A stretch of DNA of 64,000 nucleotides from Enterobacter sp. BIGb0383 (GTDB taxonomy: Bacteria > Pseudomonadota > Gammaproteobacteria > Enterobacterales > Enterobacteriaceae). The stretch lies in the NCBI RefSeq assembly GCF_003751845.1, contig NZ_RJKQ01000001.1, forward strand, positions 1,612,001 through 1,676,000, written 5' to 3'. Below the pieces are notes generated by a model. That model did not search any database. It saw only the letters and a list, made by a program, of their open reading frames with translations, and was not told the DNA's origin. Of the stretch, positions 47,045-55,270 are shown one piece after another. Both the position numbers and the translations under genes were made by a program. How positions within the stretch are numbered: the stretch's first letter is position 1; each line of letters begins with the position of its first letter.

Positions 47045-49282
47045 TCAGGCCGGTTCTGCCAGCCGCTGCTTCGCGCCCAGCGTTGCCAGCGGCACCGGTT
47101 TACCCATCATGCTTCCCTGCCAGTAATCGATACCCAGCGCCGACACGGCGCTGCGTATTTCCTCGCTATCAACGCCGCCTGCCGTCACCATCATATTCTG
47201 CGCGCGCGCCAGAAGGCCGATGGAAACCACGATCTGATAATCAACGCTGTTAACCGCCATATTGCGGATAAAATCCCCTTCGATCTTCAGAATATCGGCA
47301 TGGACATCTTTCAGGCGGGCATAGCTGGCGCAGCCTGAGCCAAAGGCATCAACGGCCACGCGGCAGCCCAGTTTCTGCAGCTGTTCCATGGTCTGATTGA
47401 CATGGGACATCTCCAGGTGCAGCGTATCATCAACCCTGAAGATTAACTGCCACGGCTCGATCGCGTACTGCGCGATCAACGCCTCGACCTGCTGCGGTAA
47501 GCGTGCGCGGCTCACCGACGCAGAAGAGAGCGGCAGCGCCAGCCGCAGACCGGACAGCGTCCCGCGCAGGCGTGCCATCTCCTTCAGCGCGTGCTCGATC
47601 ATCCACATATCAATGCGAGACGACAGGCCAAACTCGTGCGCCACCGGCATAAAGGTATCCGCCCCCATCGTTTTCCCGTCTTCATCCGTCATTTGCAGCA
47701 GCACTTCATAGTAGCTGTCTCCGCGCATACCTTCGACCGGGCGGACAAATAGCTGGAAGCGATCGTTATCCAGCGCCTGCTGCAGGCGGTTCATCAAACT
47801 CACTTTTCCCTTCAGCACCTGCTGTAAATGGGTCGCCCCACGCTGCTGGAGGCTTTCGGGATGGTTTGTCACCAGCGACACATCGGCAATGGTGCTCAGC
47901 TCCCCGAGCAGCAGATAGAGATGGCTTACCGGCGATCGCACATAGCAGTAGCTCATTCCGACCGGCGGCTGCAGGGGAACATCGTCCCACAGAAAACGAA
48001 ACGACTTAATGCGTGCATCCAGCTCATCGATACGCGACTCATGCGACTCGGTATTCAGCCGGATAGCCAGGTCATAGCCGGAAAGCTGATAAACACACTC
48101 GCCCTCCTGCAACAGCGGCGTCAGCCAGTCCGCCAGCCACTGTTTGTACTGGATCCGCAGCATCAGGCCATAGTTACGTCCTAAGGGCTCGAGATCCGGA
48201 ATCCGCAGCAGGCACAGTATCGACCAGGGCGCATTGCCCAGCGCACGGTTTAGCGCCCGCAGGTTTGGCATATGCAGCAGCGGGTCCAGAAGCGCCAGCC
48301 GACGCGAGCGCTCATTGGCCTGGCGCTGGCGCGTGCACAGCATGGCCATATAAATCACGGTAAATGAGAACACCAGATAGCTGGATGAGGTGATCGCCAT
48401 TTGCCGACTGTAAACCGGGGACCAGGGGAGATAGCTGGAGTGAAAATTGATCGTCACAATCAGGACCGGCGCCCACAGGAGTGACATAAAACGATGACCA
48501 AAGCGCATCGACCCCCACAGAGCCACCGGGAGCACCAGCGAAAGCGTGTAGTTGGTACTGAACAATGTGCTGTGCTCATTGAGAGGCAGCAGCAGCATGG
48601 CCACCAGCCCTACCAGCAGACAGGACCAGACAATGACTTCCTGACGTTTAATTTTGGGGTCAAACTGCGCACGCAGCTGGGAAACAAAGCTGCGGATATA
48701 GAACGGGTTGCGAATCACCCGGATCAGGGTATAGCACAGCGGAATTCCGGTAAGCCCCCCGACCAGCATGGCCTGATAGCTAATCAGGGTACGGACGTTG
48801 AGCGGATTACTGCCCGCCAGATCGCGGAAATTACGGTAAATCCCCAGACTAAGCGCGATTTCCAGCAGAACCATAAACAACGTTGACAGGCAAAACACCT
48901 GCCAGAACAGACGACGGTACATAAGCTGTTCATGGCCATAGGAGACTTTATAGCGACGGGGCACCGATAACCTGTACCCGCCCCAGCAGAAGATCACCGG
49001 GATAATAAAATGGGCAATGGCAATAATGACTTCTACTTCAGGTATTCTGCCGTGAAAATGCAGCCACAGCGCGAGAATCATCCCCGGCAGCGCCTTCCAG
49101 CCGTAGAAAAGCATCATGCTCATCATCAGCGCCAGCGGCAGATAATAAAGAATGACCGTGCCGCCTTCGATGTAAGCGAAGGTATCAGCGTGGCGAAGGA
49201 GCGGTAATAGCAGCGGGGGTAAAAAGAGCGGAAGCGCCCACCATTTATCGCAATATTTTTTATAAATACGAATTAACGTCAT
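47045..49282 (-). CDS. yfgF: Cyclic-di-GMP phosphodiesterase YfgF (MASE1-GGDEF*-EAL)
   Basis: 745-residue inner-membrane signalling protein. About eight to ten hydrophobic segments in the first ~310 residues form a MASE1 sensor. A degenerate GGDEF domain follows (the signature site reads SGYDL), then an EAL domain whose signature is EVL, with later motifs such as RVDDTLHLEMS, VAVDAFGSGCASYARLKD and LKIEGDFIRNM. E. coli YfgF is an active, anaerobically induced phosphodiesterase affecting surface properties. An FNR-like palindrome lies about 120 bp upstream. The degenerate motifs are family-typical rather than decay. Confidence 0.93.
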   Translation of the reverse strand: MTLIRIYKKYCDKWWALPLFLPPLLLPLLRHADTFAYIEGGTVILYYLPLALMMSMMLFYGWKALPGMILALWLHFHGRIPEVEVIIAIAHFIIPVIFCWGGYRLSVPRRYKVSYGHEQLMYRRLFWQVFCLSTLFMVLLEIALSLGIYRNFRDLAGSNPLNVRTLISYQAMLVGGLTGIPLCYTLIRVIRNPFYIRSFVSQLRAQFDPKIKRQEVIVWSCLLVGLVAMLLLPLNEHSTLFSTNYTLSLVLPVALWGSMRFGHRFMSLLWAPVLIVTINFHSSYLPWSPVYSRQMAITSSSYLVFSFTVIYMAMLCTRQRQANERSRRLALLDPLLHMPNLRALNRALGNAPWSILCLLRIPDLEPLGRNYGLMLRIQYKQWLADWLTPLLQEGECVYQLSGYDLAIRLNTESHESRIDELDARIKSFRFLWDDVPLQPPVGMSYCYVRSPVSHLYLLLGELSTIADVSLVTNHPESLQQRGATHLQQVLKGKVSLMNRLQQALDNDRFQLFVRPVEGMRGDSYYEVLLQMTDEDGKTMGADTFMPVAHEFGLSSRIDMWMIEHALKEMARLRGTLSGLRLALPLSSASVSRARLPQQVEALIAQYAIEPWQLIFRVDDTLHLEMSHVNQTMEQLQKLGCRVAVDAFGSGCASYARLKDVHADILKIEGDFIRNMAVNSVDYQIVVSIGLLARAQNMMVTAGGVDSEEIRSAVSALGIDYWQGSMMGKPVPLATLGAKQRLAEPA

Positions 49283-49614
49283 AAATACTCTACAGAAAAC
49301 CCACTTCCCGCAGGGTATTCAGACAGCGTCCTGCCTGACAATGGCTGTTAAAAAATAGACATAGCGATTCGCATTTTAATGTTCACCCGCCGCAATTGTT
49401 TGACTTAAGTCAAGAAAACCAACTCGAATACTCACTAAACGCTAAACGTAACGGATTTAGTCATTAACCAATAATTAACATGAATATATCTTTTGAATAT
49501 ATTCGCATGGCGCATTTGTTTTGACGGAATTTTACACTACGGCGAATTGACCCCAGCCACGGGCTGTGCCTTAATATCCTTCTCGCCCCCGGTGGGTATC
49601 TCAGGAAACTTTGC
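49283..49614. other. 332-bp divergent region between yfgF and yfgG
   Basis: AT-rich promoter region without a coding sequence. It contains the FNR-like site and AT-rich repeats of ATATATT/GAATATAT type near 49482-49503. Nothing else recognised. Confidence 0.6.
49400..49413. promoter_or_regulatory. FNR-like box at yfgF
   Basis: TTGACTTAAGTCAA is a perfect palindrome differing from the FNR consensus TTGATNNNNATCAA only by T-to-C in each half. It fits the reported FNR control of yfgF in E. coli. Confidence 0.65.
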
Positions 49615-49812
49615 GTGAGTCAGGCAACCAGTATGCGAAACAGACGGCAATTTAACGGCCGCATGACCCGTATCATACTTCTTATCAGCTTCCTCTTTTT
49701 CTTCGGTCGCTTTGTCTACTCTTCTATTGGTGCCTGGTATCATCATCAGGACAAAAAAGAGTCACAGCAGACCAGCCTGACGGTGGACAGCACCACGCAG
49801 CGCCAGCCTTAA
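49615..49812 (+). CDS. yfgG: DUF2633 small membrane protein YfgG
   Basis: 65-residue protein with a basic N-terminus (MRNRRQFNGRMTR), one membrane helix (IILLISFLFFFGRFVYSS) and a polar tail. Matches E. coli YfgG in place and pattern. Start is GTG (49615) with AGGA upstream. Function uncertain; I recall a link of yfgG to metal stress but cannot support it from sequence. Confidence 0.88.
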   Translation: MSQATSMRNRRQFNGRMTRIILLISFLFFFGRFVYSSIGAWYHHQDKKESQQTSLTVDSTTQRQP

Positions 49813-49882
49813 CGAGACCGTCAATCAACATCACCTGATATCTGCGGCGACAGACGACGCGCGGCCTTCACTGCATTGCGGC

Positions 49883-49912
49883 AAAAAAAAACCGGCAGCA
49901 CAGGCTACCGGC
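49883..49912 (-). terminator. Terminator of the aerotaxis receptor gene
   Basis: Imperfect stem GCCGGTAGCCTG/...GCTGCCGGT, followed on the minus strand by nine T. Confidence 0.75.
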
Positions 49913-49935
49913 CTCTTATATGACCTGAATAAAGA

Positions 49936-51480
49936 CTAACGGAATACCGAGATGGCCTCCGCCAGACGCGTCGCCTGATGCGTCAGATTTCCCGAGGCTC
50001 TGGCCCCTTCCTGCACCCGTGCCGCGTTACGGTGGGTGATCTTATCCAGATCCTCGACGGCCAGACTCACCTCGCTCAGCGCCGTGGCCTGCTCCGCCGT
50101 TGCAGCGCTGATCTGCGCGATCAGCAGGGTGACGTTCTGCACGCGGTTGACGATCTCCTGCATCGTTTTGCCCGCATCGTCCGCCAGATTGCTGCCGGAA
50201 TCCACGTGCCCGACGCTGGTCTCGATGAGCTGTTTGATCTCGCTGGCGGCTTGGGCGCTGCGCTGTGCCAGGCTGCGGACTTCGCCCGCCACCACCGCAA
50301 ACCCTTTCCCCTGCTCCCCTGCCCGCGCCGCTTCAACGGCCGCGTTTAGCGCCAGGATATTGGTCTGGAAGGCGATGCTGTCGATAATGCTGGTGATGCT
50401 GGCTATCTGTCGGGAACTGTCGGCGATGGCGGCCATCATATCGATCATCTTATCCATCACCTGACCGCCCTCTTGTGCCGCATCGCGCGTTTTCTGCGAC
50501 AGCGTACGCACTTCGGCAGCCGTTTCAGTATTGCTCTTGACGGTGGCCGTGAGCTGGTTCATCGTCGCCGCCGCCTGCTGAACGTTGGACGCGGCCTGCT
50601 CGGTTTGCGCGCTCAGGTCGTTATTACCTTCCCGCAGCGCGTTAGAGGATTTCAGGACGCTCACCGCCTGGCCGCTGACGTCATCAATCAGCCAGCGGAA
50701 CATCAGCCCGAGCTGGTTAATGGCGCGCAGGGTAACGCCCACTTCATCCACCCGATTCATTAAATCGACCTGCTGTAGTTCGCCGCTGGCGACCTTCAGC
50801 GCCTGCTCGCGCAGACGCTCGACCGGACGCACAATCTGCGCTTCCAGCCAGAGCGTCGCCACCAGCAACAGCAGCGCCAGGAACCCACTAAACAGCCCCA
50901 CTTCCCCGACCGCCAGCCCGCTTGCCCAGCCGAGCAGCACGCCGAGAAGCAGCGTAGCAATCATTGTCGATCGCAGCCGCCAGCGCAGCGACATGGTGAC
51001 AAACATCGACCGCCAGCGCATCAGGCCGGTACGGACAATCAGCCCCTTATGGAAACGTCGGCTGCCCGCCTCATCCTTGCGGAACTGGCGATACAGCTCT
51101 TCCGTCGCGGACACCTCAGCCGCAGAAGGACAGGTGCGCACGGACATATAGCCCTTGACCTGCCCCTGACGGATCACCGGGATGGCGTTGGCGCGCACCC
51201 AGTAATGGTCGCCGTTTTTACGGCGGTTCTTGACCAGCGCCGTCCAGGGCTCGCCCTGCTTCAGCGTCGCCCACATATCGGCGAAGGCTTCTTTAGGCAT
51301 ATCCGGGTGACGCACCAGGTTGTGGGGCTGATCCTTGATTTCATCCAGGGTAAAACCGCTGACATCAATAAACGCGTCGTTGGCGTAATTGATATAGCTA
51401 TTGGGATCGGTCGTGGACATCAGGGTTGCGTCATTGTCGAAAGCGTACTCTTGATGCGTAACAGGCTCATTAATGCGCAT
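49936..51480 (-). CDS. Aer-family PAS-containing aerotaxis/redox receptor (methyl-accepting chemotaxis protein)
   Basis: 514-residue chemoreceptor. The N-terminal PAS domain (residues ~10-115) keeps the FAD-contact region [17 protein letters not shown] and [21 protein letters not shown] of E. coli Aer. Two short membrane segments at ~168-212 form a hairpin. A HAMP-like linker ([20 protein letters not shown]) leads to the MCP signalling hairpin [34 protein letters not shown]. There is no periplasmic ligand domain and no NWETF tail. It would signal energy state to CheA. Start set at [12 protein letters not shown]; a sigma-28 promoter lies 54-80 bp upstream. Not at the E. coli aer locus, so possibly a paralogue. 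Confidence 0.9.
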   Translation of the reverse strand: MRINEPVTHQEYAFDNDATLMSTTDPNSYINYANDAFIDVSGFTLDEIKDQPHNLVRHPDMPKEAFADMWATLKQGEPWTALVKNRRKNGDHYWVRANAIPVIRQGQVKGYMSVRTCPSAAEVSATEELYRQFRKDEAGSRRFHKGLIVRTGLMRWRSMFVTMSLRWRLRSTMIATLLLGVLLGWASGLAVGEVGLFSGFLALLLLVATLWLEAQIVRPVERLREQALKVASGELQQVDLMNRVDEVGVTLRAINQLGLMFRWLIDDVSGQAVSVLKSSNALREGNNDLSAQTEQAASNVQQAAATMNQLTATVKSNTETAAEVRTLSQKTRDAAQEGGQVMDKMIDMMAAIADSSRQIASITSIIDSIAFQTNILALNAAVEAARAGEQGKGFAVVAGEVRSLAQRSAQAASEIKQLIETSVGHVDSGSNLADDAGKTMQEIVNRVQNVTLLIAQISAATAEQATALSEVSLAVEDLDKITHRNAARVQEGARASGNLTHQATRLAEAISVFR

Positions 51481-51533
51481 AGTTATAATTCCCGAACAAA
51501 TGAAAACGAAAAGATCCTGGAGAGGTATTTCTG

Positions 51534-51560
51534 TTAACGGCATATTCCAAAGCAACTTTA
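51534..51560 (-). promoter_or_regulatory. Sigma-28 (FliA) flagellar promoter of the aerotaxis receptor
   Basis: On the minus strand TAAAGTTG, an 11-base spacer and GCCGTTAA match the FliA consensus TAAAGTTT-N11-GCCGATAA with one mismatch per element, 54 bp before the start codon. Confidence 0.82.
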
Positions 51561-51754
51561 TTTTTTGTATGTGATAAGCATTTGAAATATGCGATATATT
51601 CTTCTGACTTCGGTATGATTTTGAGCTTGTTATAAAGCGTAGCCGATGGAAAAAGAAGGTGGGGGTTATTCGGGATATTGACTGACGAAATGTTGATAAA
51701 AAATAAGATCGTGGACGGGAAAATGGAAGTTGGTGTTAGCGTTTTGAGTAACGT

Positions 51755-51820
51755 TTAAAAGCCCCAACCTGGAGCTTTATCGGGCAAGCGGCCTGGACGG
51801 TAAAGCAAAAACTGCAGCAT
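51755..51820 (-). pseudogene. Short vapC toxin remnant
   Basis: A reading frame of 21 residues starts one base after the VapB-like stop (TGA-C-ATG). It begins MLQFLL, resembling the MLKFML start of VapC PIN-domain RNases, then runs into unrelated residues and stops. The junction spacing is that of intact vapBC operons as I recall them. The remaining vapC gene is absent. The rest of 51561-51754 shows nothing I recognise. Confidence 0.4.
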
Positions 51821-51821
51821 G

Positions 51822-51977
51822 TCAGAGCGAGTCCCGACGCTGTTCGCCACCCTGTTCACGCGACTCGATAAAATCATCCGTCACGTCCTCCCCTTCAAAC
51901 CAGTCATCCCAGTCATCTTCAACGGGTGTAGGATGCGGCGGGTTATGATCGCTTTTTAGCTGTCTGACCTTCTCCAT
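51822..51977 (-). CDS. VapB-like antitoxin C-terminal fragment (51 residues), orphan
   Basis: A 51-residue acidic protein starting MEKVRQLKSD, with a strong ribosome-binding site (GGAGGT, seven bases from ATG). The C-terminal ~33 residues (DDWDDWFEGEDVTDDF, then IESREQ and a final RRDSL) match the toxin-binding tail of enterobacterial VapB antitoxins, which read like SWDSWFDGE...STDFMSTREQ and end in REGF. The N-terminal AbrB DNA-binding domain is missing. Upstream, another frame reads FRDIHFPEV just before the ATG, reminiscent of the lost domain, which suggests a frameshifted vapB. It may be a translated remnant able to bind VapC, or simply debris. Confidence 0.6.
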   Translation of the reverse strand: MEKVRQLKSDHNPPHPTPVEDDWDDWFEGEDVTDDFIESREQGGEQRRDSL

Positions 51978-52214
51978 TTATCACCTCCGGAAAATGAATG
52001 TCCCGGAATAATACCCCTACAAAAACAGAGTTAAATACTTTATTTCTGCCAGATAGCGGAAGTACAGCAACGGTTCCATTTTTCGCTATATCGAACTGAC
52101 TATTCATTTAAAAGTGCGGTCAGCGACGCAAAAACTCACCTGTTATTAACGGCATATCAGCGTGGCGATCCTCTCCTCTCTGCGCCCCCTTTTTCCTCTC
52201 CAGTCGCACTGCTA

Positions 52215-52234
52215 TACTGTATGAAAATACAGCA
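52215..52234 (+). promoter_or_regulatory. LexA (SOS) box of cho
   Basis: TACTGT, eight bases, then ACAGCA: the CTGT-N8-ACAG core is perfect with an AT-rich spacer, 14 bp before the cho start codon. It would block cho transcription until DNA damage. Confidence 0.88.
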
Positions 52235-52247
52235 TCAAAGAGAGATT

Positions 52248-53108
52248 ATGGTACGACGTCAGTCCGCCACCCACCGACGTGTTGAAGCCGCGGAAATTTA
52301 TGAATACCCCGAACATCTGCGGCCCTGGCTGGAAGCGCTCCCTTCCCTGCCCGGCGTCTATGTGTTTCACAGCGATAGCGAAACCCTCCCGCTGTACATC
52401 GGCAAAAGCGTCAATCTGCGCAGCCGCGTGCTGTCGCACCTGCGTACCCAGGATGAAGCCGCCATGCTGCGCCAGTCCCGACGCATCACCTGGATCCGCA
52501 CGGCCGGTGAAGTCGGCGCGCTGCTGCTGGAAGCGAAAATGATCAAAGAGCAGCAGCCGCTGTTTAATAAGCGTCTGCGCCGCAACCGACAGCTCTGCTC
52601 CCTGCTGCTGACGGGCAGCCAGCCGCAGATCGTCTACGCCAAAGAGATCGATTTCTCCTGCCAGCCGGGCCTGTACGGGCTGTTTGCCAACCGCCGTGCG
52701 GCACTGCAGGCGCTGCAAAGCATCGCCGACGAGCATCAGCTTTGCTACGGACTGCTGGGGCTGGAGTCACTCACCCACGGCCGGGGCTGTTTTCGTTCCG
52801 CGCTAAAACGCTGCGCCGGGGCCTGCTGCGGCAGAGAAAGCATTGAGGCCCACCAGCAGCGGCTGATGGATGCCCTCGCCCAGCTCCAGCTGGTGTGCTG
52901 GCCCTGGCAAGGTGCCATCGCCCTGCAGGAGCAAAGCGGCGATCTCACTCAGTACCATATCATCCGCAACTGGCTGTGGCTGGGAACGGTGGAGTCCCTG
53001 GAAGAGACTGAAACCCTGTGCCGCCTGCCCGCCGGGTTCGACCACGACGGCTATAAAATATTATGCAAGCCTCTGCTAACTGGAGATGTGGAAGTGATAG
53101 AGTTGTGA
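52248..53108 (+). CDS. cho: Excinuclease Cho (UvrC homologue)
   Basis: SOS-induced nuclease that makes the 3' incision in UvrAB-bound damaged DNA, further from the lesion than UvrC. 286 residues. GIY-YIG domain: LPGVYVFHSDSETLPLYIGKSVNLRSRV with catalytic Tyr and Arg and the Glu in GALLLEAKMIKEQQPLFNKRLR. A cysteine-rich region (CFRSALKRCAGACCG) matches the UvrC Fe-S motif. Start is MVRRQSATHRR with AGAGAG upstream; a LexA box overlaps the promoter. In E. coli cho lies elsewhere (near spy/nadE), so its position here is different. Confidence 0.94.
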   Translation: MVRRQSATHRRVEAAEIYEYPEHLRPWLEALPSLPGVYVFHSDSETLPLYIGKSVNLRSRVLSHLRTQDEAAMLRQSRRITWIRTAGEVGALLLEAKMIKEQQPLFNKRLRRNRQLCSLLLTGSQPQIVYAKEIDFSCQPGLYGLFANRRAALQALQSIADEHQLCYGLLGLESLTHGRGCFRSALKRCAGACCGRESIEAHQQRLMDALAQLQLVCWPWQGAIALQEQSGDLTQYHIIRNWLWLGTVESLEETETLCRLPAGFDHDGYKILCKPLLTGDVEVIEL

Positions 53109-53161
53109 CTTCGTGACAAAAGGATTTTAGTCGCCCGGCGTCACTCTTTTTAAGGGAATAA

Positions 53162-54103
53162 ATGATGTTTAATTTTAGCCGTACCCTTACCGCAATGGCG
53201 CTGCTGACGCTCCCCGCGTCGGCACTGGCAATGGACTGCACAAAAGCCACTCAGAAAGATGAGATTGCGATCTGCCATAGCCCCACTCTGCTCCAGCTGG
53301 ATGCCGTTCTGAATAAAAGCTATGCCCTGGCGCGACAGCAAACCGATAAAGAGCAGTTAAAAAACGCGCAGCTCGACTGGCTCAAATCGCGCCAGCAGTG
53401 CGGGGACGATACTACCTGCCTGGGAAACCGCTATATTGGGCGGATAAAAACCCTGGCCGCCGTCGAGAATATTTCCGTTATCCATAACGCCTCAAAGCAG
53501 TGGGACTTTGTCCTCTCCGCCTCCGGCTGCAACCCGGAAGATTCATACCCCAGATGTGAAGGATCGGGCATGCTGGATGTCTTTGCCAAAGGGAGCGGAA
53601 AGCTGGTTCAACACCTGCCGCTCAGCACGGTATTTCTCGAACTGGACAGCACCGGCAAAGCCACAACAAACCTGGTCGAAATGTATGGCGACAATAACAG
53701 CGGCCTGGTCATCGATGATATGAATTTTGATGGCCACGACGATATCGCCCTGCGCGCCGGCAACGAGGGCGCCTACGGCGGCCCGTCTTATGACGTGTAT
53801 CTTTATCAGTCCGTGTCTAAACGCTTTGTGCTAAGCGACGCGCTAACCCAGCTGGGCAGTGAGAATCTGGGGCTGTTCGGCGTGGACCCGGAGCGGAAAA
53901 CGCTGACAACCTGGACCAAAAGCGGCTGCTGCTGGCACCAGTCCAGCGTCTGGAAAGTCGAGAACAACCAGCCGGTGCTGATTGAGGAAATCACCGAAGA
54001 TGCCACAAACCCGAACCTCCCGGACAAGATGACAATCACTACCCGTAAGCTGGTTAACGGAAAATGGCAGGTCAGGGAAAAAGAAGTGAAGACGCCGGAA
54101 TGA
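53162..54103 (+). CDS. Secreted protein with LprI/DUF1311 domain and XAC2610-like C-terminal domain
   Basis: 313-residue exported protein. A signal peptide ends ASALA before MDCTKATQ. Residues ~24-100 form a lysozyme-inhibitor LprI-type (DUF1311) domain: paired cysteines and the helix motif LLQLDAVLNKSYALARQQ...LDWLKSRQQCG. The C-terminal half carries DDMNFDGHDDIALRAGNEGAYGG, a DxNxDGxxD Ca-binding-like loop of the kind in XAC2610-related periplasmic proteins, some of which are immunity proteins against lysozyme-like effectors. A role in lysozyme resistance or effector immunity is inference. Ribosome-binding site AAGGGA; ATG codons at 53162 and 53165 are both possible. Confidence 0.72.
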   Translation: MMFNFSRTLTAMALLTLPASALAMDCTKATQKDEIAICHSPTLLQLDAVLNKSYALARQQTDKEQLKNAQLDWLKSRQQCGDDTTCLGNRYIGRIKTLAAVENISVIHNASKQWDFVLSASGCNPEDSYPRCEGSGMLDVFAKGSGKLVQHLPLSTVFLELDSTGKATTNLVEMYGDNNSGLVIDDMNFDGHDDIALRAGNEGAYGGPSYDVYLYQSVSKRFVLSDALTQLGSENLGLFGVDPERKTLTTWTKSGCCWHQSSVWKVENNQPVLIEEITEDATNPNLPDKMTITTRKLVNGKWQVREKEVKTPE

Positions 54104-54219
54104 CACCGCAGCCATGTGCGGTCGCTCACAAAGAACGCAACTGAGTTCTAAACACGGCTACCTTTAAGGAATACCCTATTAAGGCCACAAAACCGTGGCA
54201 TATTTATGGATACCAAAAG

Positions 54220-54372
54220 ATGAAGAAGGCATTCGCAGTGCTGTTTGTTTTGTTGTCTCTGGGTTCTATCTCGCAGTCTTACGCAGGAAACTGCCAAAGC
54301 CCGGACGATCGCGCATCGGATGGTTCTCGCTGTGGCGGTCGCTCTGCTGACTCTCGCCCAGGCGGGAATTGA
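54220..54372 (+). CDS. Small secreted Gly/Arg-rich peptide (50 residues)
   Basis: A 50-residue reading frame with a clear Sec signal peptide (MKKAFAVLFVLLSLGS, cleavage after SQSYA) and a short mature part of about 27 residues: GNCQSPDDRASDGSRCGG and then RSADSRPGGN. Two cysteines could form one disulfide. The pattern C-x2-PDD-xASDGSRCGGRxA is one I recall from small hypothetical enterobacterial proteins. A terminator follows at once, so it is probably a separate gene. Function unknown. No strong ribosome-binding site is visible. Confidence 0.7.
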   Translation: MKKAFAVLFVLLSLGSISQSYAGNCQSPDDRASDGSRCGGRSADSRPGGN

Positions 54373-54380
54373 TAAATTAA

Positions 54381-54405
54381 GGCCGCTTCGGCGGCCTTTT
54401 TACCT
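54381..54405 (+). terminator. Terminator after the small secreted peptide gene
   Basis: Stem GGCCGC-TTCG-GCGGCC with a stable UUCG loop, followed by TTTTT. Confidence 0.9.
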
Positions 54406-54409
54406 TACT

Positions 54410-54508
54410 CTACGCATCCACCCAATTCGTTCTAATCTGCTGCATCCGTATCGACTCGGGCGGAGGAAAACCCGCACCAGAGGCAAAGGATTTACGCCAA
54501 GGATCCAT
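54410..54508 (-). CDS. Possible 32-residue small protein downstream of an XRE regulator
   Basis: A short frame starting MDPWRKSFASGAG with GAGG seven bases before the ATG. It contains PPPESIRMQQIRTNW and ends WVDA. It lies about 100 bp downstream of the XRE gene on the same strand. I recognise no family; it could be a chance frame. Confidence 0.35.
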   Translation of the reverse strand: MDPWRKSFASGAGFPPPESIRMQQIRTNWVDA

Positions 54509-54607
54509 AACAGCCTCAATAAATAGCGAAAAAGAGAGCGAGGTGCCGGAGCAAATGGGGCTGGGCGTTGGTGACTCTTTAAACCAGCGCCGCCTGGCAA
54601 TCAGGGG

Positions 54608-54859
54608 CTACTTCTGACTTCTGTACAGTGCCAAAACATCTTCCGCGAATTTATCGTCACGGATATAGAAGTAGCATTCCGGCACATCCAGAACTCTGGC
54701 AAATTCGCAGACCAGCTCATATGTCGGCTTATGGGTACCGTTTTCGTAATGGGATAAACGAGAATAGGCCGTCGCTTCTTCAATGCCCGCCATCACACCC
54801 AGCTTTTCCTGAGTCAGCTTTGCCTGCAAGCGTGCTTCCTTCAACCTTCTGGCGATCAT
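54608..54859 (-). CDS. XRE-family (Cro/C1-type HTH) regulator, copy 1
   Basis: 83-residue DNA-binding protein. The HTH is in RLKEARLQAKLTQEKLGVMAGIEEATAYSRLSHYENG, with a short tail (VPECYFYIRDDKFAEDVLALY). It is a clear paralogue of the protein at 54972-55238: both share SHYENG-HKP-YELVC-FA-VL-VPE-YFY-RDD-FAE. There is no peptidase or ligand domain. Two palindromic operators lie just upstream, suggesting autoregulation. Target genes unknown. Confidence 0.88.
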   Translation of the reverse strand: MIARRLKEARLQAKLTQEKLGVMAGIEEATAYSRLSHYENGTHKPTYELVCEFARVLDVPECYFYIRDDKFAEDVLALYRSQK

Positions 54860-54888
54860 ACCGTGCTCCCTGTGAGAAATTCACGGTA

Positions 54889-54935
54889 ATCTTTAGCATT
54901 GCTCAAGAACGCTTATCTTTAGAGTTCATAAAGAT
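54889..54935 (-). promoter_or_regulatory. Two 21-bp palindromic operators of XRE copy 1
   Basis: ATCTTTAGCATTGCTCAAGAA (imperfect, 54889-54909) cannot be written longer; the second site (54915-54935) is ATCTTTA-N7-TAAAGAT, a perfect seven-bp half-site palindrome. Starts are 26 bp apart. The same arrangement recurs before copy 2. Confidence 0.7.
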
Positions 54936-54971
54936 GGGCTTTAAAAGCATGAAGACAGCAATGATTCTGGT

Positions 54972-55238
54972 CTACTCCTCCCACTTAACATTCTCTCCTG
55001 CATACAACTTCAGCATCGCCTCGGCAAAACGATCGTCACGAGTATAGAAATACCCTTCCGGCACATTGAGTACCTCAGCAAAGCGGCAAACCAGCTCATA
55101 CTTAGGTTTGTGCCTGCCATTTTCATAATGAGACATGCGCGAATACCCCGTTTCTTCACTCACTCCTGCTGCAGTCGCTAGTTCCTCTTGCGACATATTT
55201 GCTAGCTCTCTCGCAACTCTAAGACGTGCTGGCACCAT
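54972..55238 (-). CDS. XRE-family (Cro/C1-type HTH) regulator, copy 2
   Basis: 88-residue HTH protein, paralogue of copy 1: RLRVARELANMSQEELATAAGVSEETGYSRMSHYENG, then YFYTRDDRFAEAMLKLYAGENVKWEE. It lies 112 bp upstream of copy 1 on the same strand, with its own operator pair and ribosome-binding region, so the two units look like a tandem duplication that has since diverged. Divergent from the Ner-like gene with the operators in between, so it may control both directions. Confidence 0.88.
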   Translation of the reverse strand: MVPARLRVARELANMSQEELATAAGVSEETGYSRMSHYENGRHKPKYELVCRFAEVLNVPEGYFYTRDDRFAEAMLKLYAGENVKWEE

Positions 55239-55270
55239 AACCCGATCCTTTAAGTGGTTACATTGACAGC

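Noticed and set aside
54245-54526. 93-codon frame over the small secreted peptide gene
   Set aside because: It is the +1 frame of the 50-residue gene and reads through its terminator.
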